Shown one piece after another: positions 26,377-35,270 of a stretch of 64,000 nt of DNA. Under the pieces are notes generated by a model. The model saw only the letters and a program-made list of their open reading frames with translations, did not search any database and was not told where the DNA came from. Position 1 is the first letter of the stretch, and each line of letters begins with the position of its first letter. The DNA is from Oleiagrimonas sp. C23AA. Lineage in GTDB: Bacteria; Pseudomonadota; Gammaproteobacteria; Xanthomonadales; Rhodanobacteraceae. The DNA is taken from assembly GCF_011759385.1 (NCBI RefSeq), contig NZ_JAARLY010000001.1, positions 558,001 to 622,000 of the forward strand, read 5' to 3'. A program made the position numbers and the translations under genes.

Positions 26377-28419
26377 ATGGGGGACCTTTCGCCAGACGGA
26401 GTCACAACCAACGTGAATACCCAGGTTTCGGGCGGCCTTGCGCCGCGTAGCGAGCTGACCATCCGTGGTGTGGTCATCGGCGTGTTGATCACGCTGGTGT
26501 TCACCGCGGCCAACGTGTATTTCGGCCTGGAAGCGGGCCTGACCTTTGCCACATCGATTCCCGCCGCGGTGATTTCGATGGCGGTGCTGCGCAAGTTTTC
26601 CGATGCCACCATGCAGGAAAACAACATCGTGCAGACCATCGCCTCGGCCGCTGGCTGCCTGTCGGCGATCATCTTCGTGTTGCCGGGCCTGGTGATCGTC
26701 GGCTGGTGGGCCGGCTTCCCGTACTGGGAAACCATGCTGATCTGTGCGCTGGGCGGCATTCTGGGCGTGATGTATTCCATTCCGCTGCGTCGCGCGTTGG
26801 TGACCAATTCCGATCTGCCTTACCCGGAAGGCGTGGCCTGCGCCGAGGTGCTGAAGGTCGGTGCCAGCCATCGCGAAGGCGCCAACGATGCCGAAGCCGC
26901 CGCCGTGGGGCGTTCGGGCTTTATGGCGGTGGTGGTCGGTTCGCTGGTATCGGCGGGCTTTGCCATCGTCGAGGCCACGCAGATTTTCGCCAAGGATGTG
27001 TCGGCTTATTTTCGTGTCGGCGATCGCGGCTCGGCCACCGGGTTTGATTTCAGCCTCTCGTTCGCATTGCTGGCCGTGGGCCATCTGGTCGGCCTGTGGG
27101 TGGGTATTTCCATGCTGCTGGGCACGCTGATCGCCTGGGGCTGGGCGGTGCCGCATTACACGGCGCTGGCGCACGCGGCAGGTTCAGCCGCGGATATCGC
27201 CGGCTCGGCCTTTGGCGAGAAGGTGCGCTTTCTGGGCGCCGGTACCATTGCCTCAGCGGCGATCTGGACGCTGGTCAAGTTGGTCAAGCCGGTCGCGTCG
27301 GGGCTGGCCGGTGCAATGCGCTCCTCGCGCATGCGCAAGGCCGGTCAGGGCGCCGATTTGCCGCGTACCGAGCACGACATTCCCATTGGCATCGTGGCGC
27401 TGGTGACGCTGGTCTGCATGCTGCCGATTGCCTGGCTGCTGGGCGATTTCAGCGCCGCGGCGGGGCTGGGTCAGGATATGTGGGTGCTGGTCATCGGCGG
27501 TGTCGCGTTTGTCGCCCTGATGAGCTTTTTTGTGGCCTCGGTGTGCGGTTACATGGCCGGCCTGGTCGGCTCGTCCAACAGTCCGCTGTCGGGCATAGGC
27601 ATTCTGGTGATCGTGATCGCTTCGGTGCTGCTGGCGATCGGCGCACAGAGCAGCCTGCCGCCGGAGGCTGGCAAGGCGCTGGTGGCCTTCGCGCTGTTTA
27701 CCTCGTCGGTGGTGTTCGCCGGGGCCACCATTGCCAACGACAACCTGCAGGATCTGAAAACCGGCCAGCTGGTCGATGCCACGCCCTGGAAACAACAGGT
27801 CGCGCTGATCATCGGCGTGATTGCCGGCGCCTTCATCATCCCGGTAGTGCTGAATCTTCTGAGCAAGGCTTACGGCTTTGTCGGTGCGGCCAATGCCACC
27901 GAGCACGCGCTGGCGGCGCCGCAGGCCGGCCTGATTGCCGCGCTGGCGCAAGGCGTACTGCAGCACAATATCGACTGGAGCCTGATCTGGCTGGGCGCTG
28001 GCATCGGCGCGGTCATCATCGTGATCGACGAGATTCTGGGCCTGTTCGGCAAAACGGTACGCCTGCCGCCACTGGCGGTGGGCCTGGGTATTTATCTGCC
28101 CAGCGAAATCACCCTGATGATCGTGGTCGGGGCCATCGTCGGCTGGTATTTCGATCGCCGTGCCGCGCGCCAGCCCAAGCCGGAGGCGACACGCCAGCTG
28201 GGCGTGCTGATGGCCTCGGGTTTGATCGTCGGCGAGAGCATCATCGGCGTGATTATCGCTGCCATTGTGGTGTTCTCACACCATGAGACGCCACTGGCAC
28301 TGGTCGGCAAGGGTTTTGCCTCGACCTCGATCTGGCTGGGTGGTCTGGCCTTCGCGCTGGTCACGTTCTTGCTGTATCGCTGGGTCACGCGTCTGGCCAA
28401 TCGGCCCGTGTCGGCCTGA
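26377..28419 (+). CDS. OPT family oligopeptide transporter
   Basis: About 680 residues with roughly 16 hydrophobic segments. SELTIRGVVIGVLITLVFTA and NVYFGLEAGLTFATSIPAAV near the N-terminus, and SDLPYPEGVACAEVLKVG, are OPT-family (PF03169) blocks. Bacterial members take up oligopeptides, or metal-siderophore complexes in some relatives, across the inner membrane. The frame is open far upstream. Possible starts are ATG 26326, ATG 26377 and GTG 26413. 26377 is chosen as a compromise, as none has a strong ribosome site. With exported peptidases elsewhere in the window, peptide uptake is reasonable. A terminator hairpin follows. Confidence 0.9.
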   Translation: MGDLSPDGVTTNVNTQVSGGLAPRSELTIRGVVIGVLITLVFTAANVYFGLEAGLTFATSIPAAVISMAVLRKFSDATMQENNIVQTIASAAGCLSAIIFVLPGLVIVGWWAGFPYWETMLICALGGILGVMYSIPLRRALVTNSDLPYPEGVACAEVLKVGASHREGANDAEAAAVGRSGFMAVVVGSLVSAGFAIVEATQIFAKDVSAYFRVGDRGSATGFDFSLSFALLAVGHLVGLWVGISMLLGTLIAWGWAVPHYTALAHAAGSAADIAGSAFGEKVRFLGAGTIASAAIWTLVKLVKPVASGLAGAMRSSRMRKAGQGADLPRTEHDIPIGIVALVTLVCMLPIAWLLGDFSAAAGLGQDMWVLVIGGVAFVALMSFFVASVCGYMAGLVGSSNSPLSGIGILVIVIASVLLAIGAQSSLPPEAGKALVAFALFTSSVVFAGATIANDNLQDLKTGQLVDATPWKQQVALIIGVIAGAFIIPVVLNLLSKAYGFVGAANATEHALAAPQAGLIAALAQGVLQHNIDWSLIWLGAGIGAVIIVIDEILGLFGKTVRLPPLAVGLGIYLPSEITLMIVVGAIVGWYFDRRAARQPKPEATRQLGVLMASGLIVGESIIGVIIAAIVVFSHHETPLALVGKGFASTSIWLGGLAFALVTFLLYRWVTRLANRPVSA

Positions 28420-28460
28420 GGCTGAGTGACGGTGTTGCATCGACGATCGGCTACGCCATA

Positions 28461-28488
28461 AAGAAGGCGGCCTGCGGGCCGCCTTCTT
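28461..28488 (+). terminator. Terminator hairpin after OPT gene
   Basis: Perfect 12-bp stem AAGAAGGCGGCC (28461-28472) / GGCCGCCTTCTT (28477-28488) with loop TGCG. The distal arm ends in CTTCTT, giving a partial U-tract. Ends the OPT transcript just before the GNAT gene. Confidence 0.8.
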
Positions 28489-28506
28489 CCTTGCCGGAAA
28501 CTCCTT

Positions 28507-28965
28507 ATGCTCGATATCCGTGCCGATGATCTGAGCCACCCGCTAATGCGTGCGCTGCTGGCACTTCACCTGAAGGATATGCATGCGCAATCGCCGCCGG
28601 GCACGGTGTTTGCGCTGGACCTTTCCGCGCTCAGCTCGCCGTCGGTGCAGGTATGGAGCGGCTGGCATGGCGAGCGCGTGGCCTGTATCGGTGCGCTGAA
28701 GCGGCTGTCACCTGGTCAGGGCGAGATCAAATCCATGCGCACGCATCCGGACTTTTTGCGCCAGGGTGCGGCGGCGGCCATGCTCGAACACATCATCGCG
28801 CAGGCTCGTGCCACGGGCATGTCCTGTTTGAGTCTGGAAACCGGGCGCGGCCAAGCGTTCGAGCCCGCGTTGGCGCTGTACCGTCGTCGCGGCTTTGTAA
28901 GTGGCGCGCCGTTCGCCGATTATCAGGCCAGCGATTTCAACCAGTTCTTGCATCTGGCGCTTTGA
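28507..28965 (+). CDS. GNAT family N-acetyltransferase
   Basis: A 152-residue protein with GNAT topology. The acetyl-CoA binding segment is MRTHPDFLRQGAAAAMLEHI (R/Q-x-x-G-x-A pattern, about residues 77-96), and LYRRRGFVSGAPFADY is motif B. It resembles the PhnO/YsnE-like group. The substrate is unknown. The ATG follows the OPT terminator by 18 bases and has GGAA upstream. Confidence 0.87.
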   Translation: MLDIRADDLSHPLMRALLALHLKDMHAQSPPGTVFALDLSALSSPSVQVWSGWHGERVACIGALKRLSPGQGEIKSMRTHPDFLRQGAAAAMLEHIIAQARATGMSCLSLETGRGQAFEPALALYRRRGFVSGAPFADYQASDFNQFLHLAL

Positions 28966-29020
28966 GCCGTGCGCTGGTGATGCCTTGTCCCACGGCGCTA
29001 CACGTGCATCCGATGCAGAT

Positions 29021-29872
29021 TTAGCTGCCGGGTGGGTTGAGCAGGTGCAGGCTTTGCTGGGCCAGGAATACGCCGTCGCGGGGCAGGGCGGCGGCGTCTT
29101 CGGCATCCATGCGCTCGCGAGCGGTCAGCCAGTTTGGTTCGGCTCTGGGGCCTGGAACGTAGCTCATCCAGTGGCCATAGGTTGGCAGATCGAGATGGCC
29201 ATCGTTGCGCAGGATAAAGGCCACCGGGATGCGTACCACCCAGTGATCCTTGTGGGCGTTGTCGCCCTGTATCGGCAGCTGAAAGGTCCAGTGCGACAGC
29301 GTGCGCGTGGCGGTCGAGGCCAGCACTTTGCGCCACTTGCGCATGATGCCTTCGGGGCCGCGTGCGCGCAGGTCGACCTGCTCGGCGGCGATGCGTGAGA
29401 CGTGGCCATCGGCCTGCACCCGGGCCACGACCATGACCCGACCTTCCAGGCGCGCTTGCACGGCGGCTCGCGGATAGATCGGATTGGGTCGTTTGAGCGC
29501 GCGCACCCCTGCGCTTTCCGCTCCGTTGCCGAACCATTGCCCGGCCAGACTCAGCTTGAAGTGGCTGTCATCGGTGGGAATGGCGACCACGCGCAGGTGC
29601 ATTTCGGCCTTGGCCGCCACCGCGTGGCCCTGGCGCACGACCGGGGCAAAACGCCACTGCGGTACATTGTTGGCAATCAACGTACGCACCACCTTGGGCA
29701 CCTTTTCAGGGTGGTCGATGGCGTAGCTGCTTACCGCGCCCTGCGCAGTCACCACAATGTGGCCGCTCAATACCATGCTGGCATTGGCCGGATGCTTGGT
29801 GACGTGGCCAAGCGCCGATCCTGCGCCAAGTATGACCGTGAAGACGCTGGCAACAAGTAATCGAGCTTTCAT
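29021..29872 (-). CDS. Exported double TonB-C-like protein, paralogue 1
   Basis: A 283-residue protein with a signal peptide (LLVASVFTVILGAGSALG). Two segments share a TonB C-terminal-domain-like pattern: residues about 35-100 (GHIVVTAQGAVSSYAI to QWRFAPVVRQG) and about 135-235 (IYPRAAVQARLEGRVMVVA, VQADGHVSRI, then HWTFQLP). There is no Pro-rich linker and no typical TonB anchor, so it is probably periplasmic. It is the last of three tandem paralogues. Function unknown: it may partner a transporter or be a stand-alone fold. The ATG has only a distant GGAA upstream. Confidence 0.75.
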   Translation of the reverse strand: MKARLLVASVFTVILGAGSALGHVTKHPANASMVLSGHIVVTAQGAVSSYAIDHPEKVPKVVRTLIANNVPQWRFAPVVRQGHAVAAKAEMHLRVVAIPTDDSHFKLSLAGQWFGNGAESAGVRALKRPNPIYPRAAVQARLEGRVMVVARVQADGHVSRIAAEQVDLRARGPEGIMRKWRKVLASTATRTLSHWTFQLPIQGDNAHKDHWVVRIPVAFILRNDGHLDLPTYGHWMSYVPGPRAEPNWLTARERMDAEDAAALPRDGVFLAQQSLHLLNPPGS

Positions 29873-30107
29873 GGACAAGTTCTGTTCCGTGGGCTTTCGG
29901 CGCGGACGATCCGCTCCAACCTTTGTGGGGCGGAAAATACGCACTTGGATGGACGAGGGTCGGCCCTGGAGGGGTGCTGCAAAATTGTTGTGGCCCGAGG
30001 CGCCTGGTGCCCTGGGTCAAGGCGTAACCGCACCGTGTGGCGTGGCAGGTTCACCACGCCCGGCTCTTGCTACGCACCAGGTGCGAAGGCGGTTGTAAAC
30101 CACTGCA

Positions 30108-31004
30108 TTATTGGGTGTTGGCATTTCCAGGCCTTATCCACCCTGAGTAAACCAGCGCCACGCCGCGCTGTGTTTGAGCTTGCACCGGTCCCAGTGAGGC
30201 TATGGATAGGGTCGGGACGGTAGCGCTTTTCGTATCGACACGAGTGCTTGCTGTCAGCCACTGCGGCGTCACTCGAGGGCCCGGCGCGTAACTTAGCCAC
30301 TGCCCGTAAGTCGGCGGGTTCGGCCGGCTAATGCTGTCAGGCAACGTAAAGTTCACCGGGATGCGCACCAACCAATGTGCGTTGTTCGCTTCATCAGCGT
30401 GGTTCGGCACCTGGAACGTCCAGTGCGCCAGCGTGCTGGTGGCCGCGGAGGCGAGTAGCTGACGCCACTGCTTCATCATGCGTGCGGGACCATGTGCCTG
30501 AAGGTTGACTTGCTCGGCGGCAATACGCGAGACGTGGCCGTCGGCCTGTACCTGGGCCACCACCATGACCGACCCCTGCAGGTGTGCATGGACGGCCGCT
30601 TGAGGGTACATCGGCTCGGGATGGCGAACCGCGCGCAGGCCAGAGTTGGCGACCGTGCCATCGCCGAACCACTGATCGGCCAGGCGCAGCTGGAACTGCC
30701 TATCTTTGTTGGGAGTGGCGACGACGCGAAGATGCATCTCAACCTTGGCGGTCACTGCGTGTCCTTGGTGCACCACCGGGGAGAAACGCCACGTTTGCAC
30801 GTTTTTGGCAATTAGCTTGCGAACGGCCATGGGCACCTGAGCGGCGTGGTCGAGTGTGTAGCTTTTCACGGTGCCTTGCGGCGACATCACCAGTTGGCCA
30901 TCCAGCACCATGCTGGCATGTGCCACTGGCTTGCCTGCATGGGCGTGAGCAGTCGCCGTTGCGAGTAGCGCCAGAAGGGCCGAACGTATCACTTGGCTTT
31001 TCAC
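30108..31004 (-). CDS. Exported double TonB-C-like protein, paralogue 2
   Basis: A 298-residue paralogue of its neighbours, with a signal peptide (LLALLATATAHAHAG), the first module (QLVMSPQGTVKSYTL, WRFSPVVHQG) and the second module (MYPQAAVHAHLQGSVMVVAQ, VQADGHVSRIAAEQV). A GTG start with AAGGAG eight bases upstream is clear. The C-terminal 35 residues differ from the ending shared by paralogues 1 and 3 (FLAQQSLHLL / FLAKQSMQLS). This suggests recent divergence or an old frameshift. It is nearest to paralogue 1. Confidence 0.75.
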   Translation of the reverse strand: MKSQVIRSALLALLATATAHAHAGKPVAHASMVLDGQLVMSPQGTVKSYTLDHAAQVPMAVRKLIAKNVQTWRFSPVVHQGHAVTAKVEMHLRVVATPNKDRQFQLRLADQWFGDGTVANSGLRAVRHPEPMYPQAAVHAHLQGSVMVVAQVQADGHVSRIAAEQVNLQAHGPARMMKQWRQLLASAATSTLAHWTFQVPNHADEANNAHWLVRIPVNFTLPDSISRPNPPTYGQWLSYAPGPRVTPQWLTASTRVDTKSATVPTLSIASLGPVQAQTQRGVALVYSGWIRPGNANTQ

Positions 31005-31085
31005 GGGCTTTCTCCTTGTCCCAGGAATGGAAGTGCCTACCTTAGGTGTGCGCCAGCAATGCGCGCTGGGCTTGGTTGAAGATGG

Positions 31086-31934
31086 TCATCTATGCGGTTT
31101 GCTTGACAGCTGCATGCTCTGCTTGGCCAGGAACGTCCCTTGCCAGGGAATGGCATCGATATCGGCGACGCGCATGGTGGGTGTGAGCCAGGGGATGGGC
31201 TGCACCGGGCCACGCACGTACCCCGACCATGAGGCATAGGGGCGAGTCGCCGCAGCGCCGAGTGGTAGCACCTGATAGCCAATGGGTGCGCGGACGAACC
31301 AGTGTTTCCTGTGTTCTGGTCCACCGTTGGCTGGCACCTCGAACTGCCATTGTTTCAGTGCAAGAATGGCCGATTGCGCCAGTACCTTACGCCAGTGCTT
31401 CATCTGGGCGGGGCGTCGAAGCGTATCCAGATTCACCTGTTGCGCGGCGACTTTTGCGACCTTTCCGTCATTACTCACCATGGCGACCAGGTAAACCGTG
31501 CCGCCAACGCCAGCCTTGATCGCCGTGAGCGGATAGTCGGGGTCAGGTTGGTGCGATTTGACGTGTATGCCATCGGCGCCGGGGCTACCGAACCACTGGC
31601 CGCTGACACGCAGTTGCACGTGCTGCTTGTCGGTAGGTGTAGCCACAACACGCAGATGCATCGGCGTTTTTACCGGCACCGGCTGGCCGTGCGATCGCGC
31701 CGGTTCAAACCGCCACTGATTCACCGTTTTGCGAATCAGCTCAAGGATCGGTTTGGGGACTTTATCTGCCTCACGAATCTGGTAGTCCTCTACCTTCCCT
31801 GTGGGACTGACTGTGATCTGGCCGTCGAGCACCATAGTGAGGTCGAGCTTGCGAGGGCTGGCACGCGCGAAAGCCGTAGGAAGCAGCACGCCGCCCAGCA
31901 CAAGAACCAGGCCTGTACGAATCTCTCGCTTCAT
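31086..31934 (-). CDS. Exported double TonB-C-like protein, paralogue 3
   Basis: A 282-residue protein with a signal peptide (GLVLVLGGVLLPTAFARA) and the same two modules: GQITVSPTGKVEDYQI with WRFEPARSHGQPV, then DYPLTAIKAGVGGTVYLVAM with QWQFEVP. It is the most diverged of the three. The ATG has AGGGA eight bases upstream. The three genes point the same way with gaps of 235 and 81 bp, so they may be co-transcribed from a promoter in 31935-32152, where I see no clear motif. Confidence 0.75.
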   Translation of the reverse strand: MKREIRTGLVLVLGGVLLPTAFARASPRKLDLTMVLDGQITVSPTGKVEDYQIREADKVPKPILELIRKTVNQWRFEPARSHGQPVPVKTPMHLRVVATPTDKQHVQLRVSGQWFGSPGADGIHVKSHQPDPDYPLTAIKAGVGGTVYLVAMVSNDGKVAKVAAQQVNLDTLRRPAQMKHWRKVLAQSAILALKQWQFEVPANGGPEHRKHWFVRAPIGYQVLPLGAAATRPYASWSGYVRGPVQPIPWLTPTMRVADIDAIPWQGTFLAKQSMQLSSKPHR

Positions 31935-32152
31935 GTGTCATATCCCTGACAACAGCATGTACAGCTTACTCCCGGACTCACAGCCGGCGCCAATAGCCCT
32001 TGTGACTGGGGTTTACGCAGGCATGGGCATTCCGTAAAGCGATGGTACGCCTGTCATCAATCCCGGCTTAGCCTCGGCGCAGTGGGTGGTCAGCATTGAT
32101 TCACGCGGTTTACATCACAGCTGGTATGTAAACGTGACATGAGGCTCGCTGC

Positions 32153-33901
32153 GTGCAGAAAGGTATATCCGTAACCGAAGTACGGCGTATTGGGCGCGCC
32201 GGGCCGTGGTCGGCGGCGTTCACTGTGGTGTTGTGGCACCTGCTGAGCGCTCGGCTGAGCGTGCATGTGCCGTTTGTTTTCGGTGACGAAGCCGGCTACC
32301 TGACCAAGGCCGCGGCACTGGCCGGGCACTTTACCGACGCCTATTCCTCGTATTACCCCGGATATGCGCTGTTGATCGCGCCGTGGTTTCTGGGTCATCT
32401 CAACCCGGGGCATGCCTTTGAAATGGTGCAGGTGTTCAACGCGCTGTTGGCGGGGCTCGGCGCCAGCGGGTTGTGGGTATTGGCCGGTGAATGGATGCCC
32501 GAATCCCGACCGATGCGCCGCTGGGTGGCGGTGGTGGTTGTGGGCATGTATCCACCGTGGGTGGCGTACTCGGGGTTCGCCCTGAGCGAGAACGCGCTGA
32601 TCGTGCTGATCATCTGGCAAGCCGTGCTGGTCTGCCGGCAGGCAGCGCATCCGCGCGCCCGATATGCATTGGCGCTCGGATGGCTGGGCGGCTTCATGTG
32701 GCTGGTGCATCCACGTGGCGGGGTGCTCTTGGTGGTGGGGAGTGCGGCCTGCCTGTTCGGTGAGCAGCCGCGGCGGCAGGGGCGCTGGAGTGGGGCGGCT
32801 CTGCTGCTGGGGGCGGCGGTATTTGTGGTCTCGCACACGTGGCTTGATGCCTACTTCAAGTCGCACATGGGCTATTTCGATGACGACCTTAGCGGCCATT
32901 ACCCAGGCTTGGCCGCACTTTGGACATCGCTTGCTCAGTTATTGAGTGTCAAAGGCATCGGCGGATTTGCAAGCAACGCAGCCGGGCAGGTTTTCTACCT
33001 GTTAACCGCCAGCGCAGGTTTGGCGGGCGTGGGTGCTTTGGCGCTGGTGGGGTCCGGTTGGCAGGGGAGGGCGTCGCCTGCGCCGGCGCGGCGTGCGTTG
33101 GCCGTGTTCGCCATGGCAAGCACGGTATTGCTGGTGGCGATGACCGCCTTTTTCATGCGTGATGGCGCTCGTGTCGATCAATGGTTTTATGGGCGTTACG
33201 CGGAAGTGGCCTTGCCGGTGCTGATGCTGCCGGGCCTGCTATGCGCCGGCTCTGGCGGACGCTGGCTTGTCACGGCCCTGTTGACGGCCCTTTTGGCAGG
33301 CACACTGATGGCGGTCCATGGCGCCGTTATCCACGGTTGGGTGGTGCAAGTGGATGTGTTGGGCTGGGCGCTATGGAATGCGTTCGGCGTCAACGCCTTT
33401 GGTGGACACCGTCTGGGGCTGTGGCTGATTGGTGCCGGCAGTGTCGGCCTGATGCTGTTGTTGGCGTGGTGGCAGCGTACTCGCTCCTGGCCGCTGGGCG
33501 TGGCGGCGGCGTTCCTGGCTTGCTCGGTAATGGCGACGCTGACCTATCTGCGGCCGCTCAGCGATCAGTTCAGCCAGCAGCAGCGCATCCCGCGTTACCT
33601 GAAACAGCATGTGCCGGGTCTGGCCTGCGTCAACGAGGATCGTCACGCCAGCGAATACTGGGAGCATTACAACCTGCAGGTGTTCATCTTGCCGATGCGT
33701 CTGCATCCGGTGGATTTGTTCACCGAACCCAAGACCCGCAAGCGCGATCGCGACGCTTTGACCCTGTGCAGCCGCTGGCTGATCAGCACGCGAAAGGATC
33801 TGGCCACACGCCTGCCGAGTGCGCGCCTGGTGGTGCACGAATATGCCTCGGGCGAGCGTCTGTGGCGCCTGCCTGATGGCGCGGCGAAGCCACCGCGATA
33901 A
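32153..33901 (+). CDS. Polytopic membrane protein, GT-C glycosyltransferase-like
   Basis: A 582-residue protein with 10-12 hydrophobic segments and a C-terminal soluble tail of about 100 residues. FVFGDEAGYLTKAA near residue 45 resembles the first-loop Asp-Glu motif of lipid-dependent GT-C glycosyltransferases of the PMT/ArnT type. YYPGYALLIAPWF is also family-like. It may transfer a sugar from a polyprenyl carrier on the periplasmic side, but the acceptor is unknown. A GTG start is inferred from GAGG eight bases upstream. No polysaccharide genes are adjacent. Confidence 0.65.
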   Translation: MQKGISVTEVRRIGRAGPWSAAFTVVLWHLLSARLSVHVPFVFGDEAGYLTKAAALAGHFTDAYSSYYPGYALLIAPWFLGHLNPGHAFEMVQVFNALLAGLGASGLWVLAGEWMPESRPMRRWVAVVVVGMYPPWVAYSGFALSENALIVLIIWQAVLVCRQAAHPRARYALALGWLGGFMWLVHPRGGVLLVVGSAACLFGEQPRRQGRWSGAALLLGAAVFVVSHTWLDAYFKSHMGYFDDDLSGHYPGLAALWTSLAQLLSVKGIGGFASNAAGQVFYLLTASAGLAGVGALALVGSGWQGRASPAPARRALAVFAMASTVLLVAMTAFFMRDGARVDQWFYGRYAEVALPVLMLPGLLCAGSGGRWLVTALLTALLAGTLMAVHGAVIHGWVVQVDVLGWALWNAFGVNAFGGHRLGLWLIGAGSVGLMLLLAWWQRTRSWPLGVAAAFLACSVMATLTYLRPLSDQFSQQQRIPRYLKQHVPGLACVNEDRHASEYWEHYNLQVFILPMRLHPVDLFTEPKTRKRDRDALTLCSRWLISTRKDLATRLPSARLVVHEYASGERLWRLPDGAAKPPR

Positions 33902-33979
33902 CACGGCCGCTCCCTACCGGCGCGTATGGCCGCCAGTGCGTTTACAATGGGCAGTCCTGTGACGTGTTTGAGGTTACCC

Positions 33980-35179
33980 GTGATCATCCAACCCAAGGTT
34001 CGTGGCTTCATCTGCACTACGGCGCACCCGGTCGGCTGCGAGAAGAACGTGCATGACCAGATCGAGGTCACGCAGGCTCACGGCGTACGTGAGGATGGCC
34101 CCAAGCGGGTGCTGGTGATCGGTGCCTCCACCGGTTACGGACTGGCCTCGCGCATTGTGTCGGCCTTCGGCTTCAAGGCCGACACGCTGGGCGTGTTCTT
34201 CGAAAAACCCTCTACCGATAACAAGACTGGCACTGCTGGCTGGTACAACTCGGCGGCGTTCGACAAGTTCGCCAGCCAGGCCGGTGTCTACAGCCGTTCG
34301 ATCAACGCCGATGCGTTCTCCAACGCCACGCGTGATCGCGTCATCGAGCTGATCAAGACCGAGATGGGCGGCAAGGTGGACCTGGTGGTCTATTCGCTGG
34401 CCTCGCCGGTGCGCAAGCTGCCTGACACCGGCGAAGTGGTGCGTTCGTCGCTGAAGACCATTGGCGAGCCGTTCACCGCCTCGTCGGTCGACACCAACCG
34501 CGACCAGGTGGTGCAGGCCAGCGTGGAGCCGGCGACCGAGCAGGAGATTGCCGATACCGTCACCGTGATGGGTGGCGAGGACTGGGCGCTGTGGATCGAC
34601 GCGCTGGCCAGCGCCGGCGTGCTGGCCGAGCAAGCCACCACCGTGGCCTACAGTTATGTCGGCACTGAGATTACCTGGCCGATCTACTGGCACGGCACGC
34701 TGGGGCAGGCCAAGCAGCACCTGGATGCCACCGCCCGGTCGCTGGGTGAGCGCCATCCGGGTTTGCGCGCCTATGTCGGCGTGATGAAATCGGTGGTCAC
34801 CCAGGCCAGCGCGGCCATTCCGGTGATTCCGCTGTACGTGTCCATGGTGTTCCGCATCATGAAGGACAAGAACATCCACGAAGGCTGCATCGAGCAGATC
34901 GACCGTCTGTTCCGTGATCGCCTGTATCGCGAGGATGACCAGGCGCCGGCCACCGACGAGGAAGGCCGTCTGCGTCTGGACGACTGGGAGCTGCGCGAGG
35001 ACGTGCAGACCGAGTGCAAGGCGATGTGGCCGACGGTGACCACGGAAAATCTGTGGGAGAAGACCGACTACGCCGGCTACAAGCACGACTTCATCAACCT
35101 GTTCGGTTTTGATCGTAAGGATGTCGATTACAGCGCCGATGTCAGCCCGAATGTGAGCTTCAACGTCGAGCAGCTGTAA
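33980..35179 (+). CDS. fabV: Trans-2-enoyl-ACP/CoA reductase FabV
   Basis: A 399-residue protein that reduces the trans-2 double bond of enoyl-ACP with NADH, the last step of the fatty-acid elongation cycle. The N-terminus [20 protein letters not shown] is characteristic. The cofactor loop [16 protein letters not shown] and the catalytic Y-x8-K (Tyr236 in [11 protein letters not shown], Lys245) are present. Length equals the family norm of about 400. The start is a GTG with GAGG six bases before it, although the frame is open further upstream. FabV is insensitive to triclosan in other bacteria. Its terminator has been hit by an insertion sequence. Confidence 0.97.
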   Translation: MIIQPKVRGFICTTAHPVGCEKNVHDQIEVTQAHGVREDGPKRVLVIGASTGYGLASRIVSAFGFKADTLGVFFEKPSTDNKTGTAGWYNSAAFDKFASQAGVYSRSINADAFSNATRDRVIELIKTEMGGKVDLVVYSLASPVRKLPDTGEVVRSSLKTIGEPFTASSVDTNRDQVVQASVEPATEQEIADTVTVMGGEDWALWIDALASAGVLAEQATTVAYSYVGTEITWPIYWHGTLGQAKQHLDATARSLGERHPGLRAYVGVMKSVVTQASAAIPVIPLYVSMVFRIMKDKNIHEGCIEQIDRLFRDRLYREDDQAPATDEEGRLRLDDWELREDVQTECKAMWPTVTTENLWEKTDYAGYKHDFINLFGFDRKDVDYSADVSPNVSFNVEQL

Positions 35180-35230
35180 GCGATCCCGCGCTATCCGGCC
35201 CATCGCCGATTAACGCGTTGATGCTGCCGT

Positions 35231-35268
35231 AAAAAAGCCCGCCCCGGATCGCCGGTGCGGGCTTTTCT
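35231..35268 (+). terminator. fabV Rho-independent terminator
   Basis: Stem AAAAGCCCGC (35233-35242) / GCGGGCTTTT (35257-35266) with a 14-nt loop and a T-rich tail TTTTCTTT. The tail is also the target-site duplication of the insertion sequence that begins at 35271. Confidence 0.9.
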
Positions 35269-35270
35269 TT
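35263..35270. repeat. 8-bp target-site duplication, left copy
   Basis: TTTTCTTT directly abuts the left inverted repeat of the insertion sequence. The identical octamer is found at 36599-36606 on the right side. Confidence 0.9.

Noticed and set aside
33974-35203. 409-codon open frame on the minus strand
   Set aside because: Antisense to fabV, which is unmistakable.
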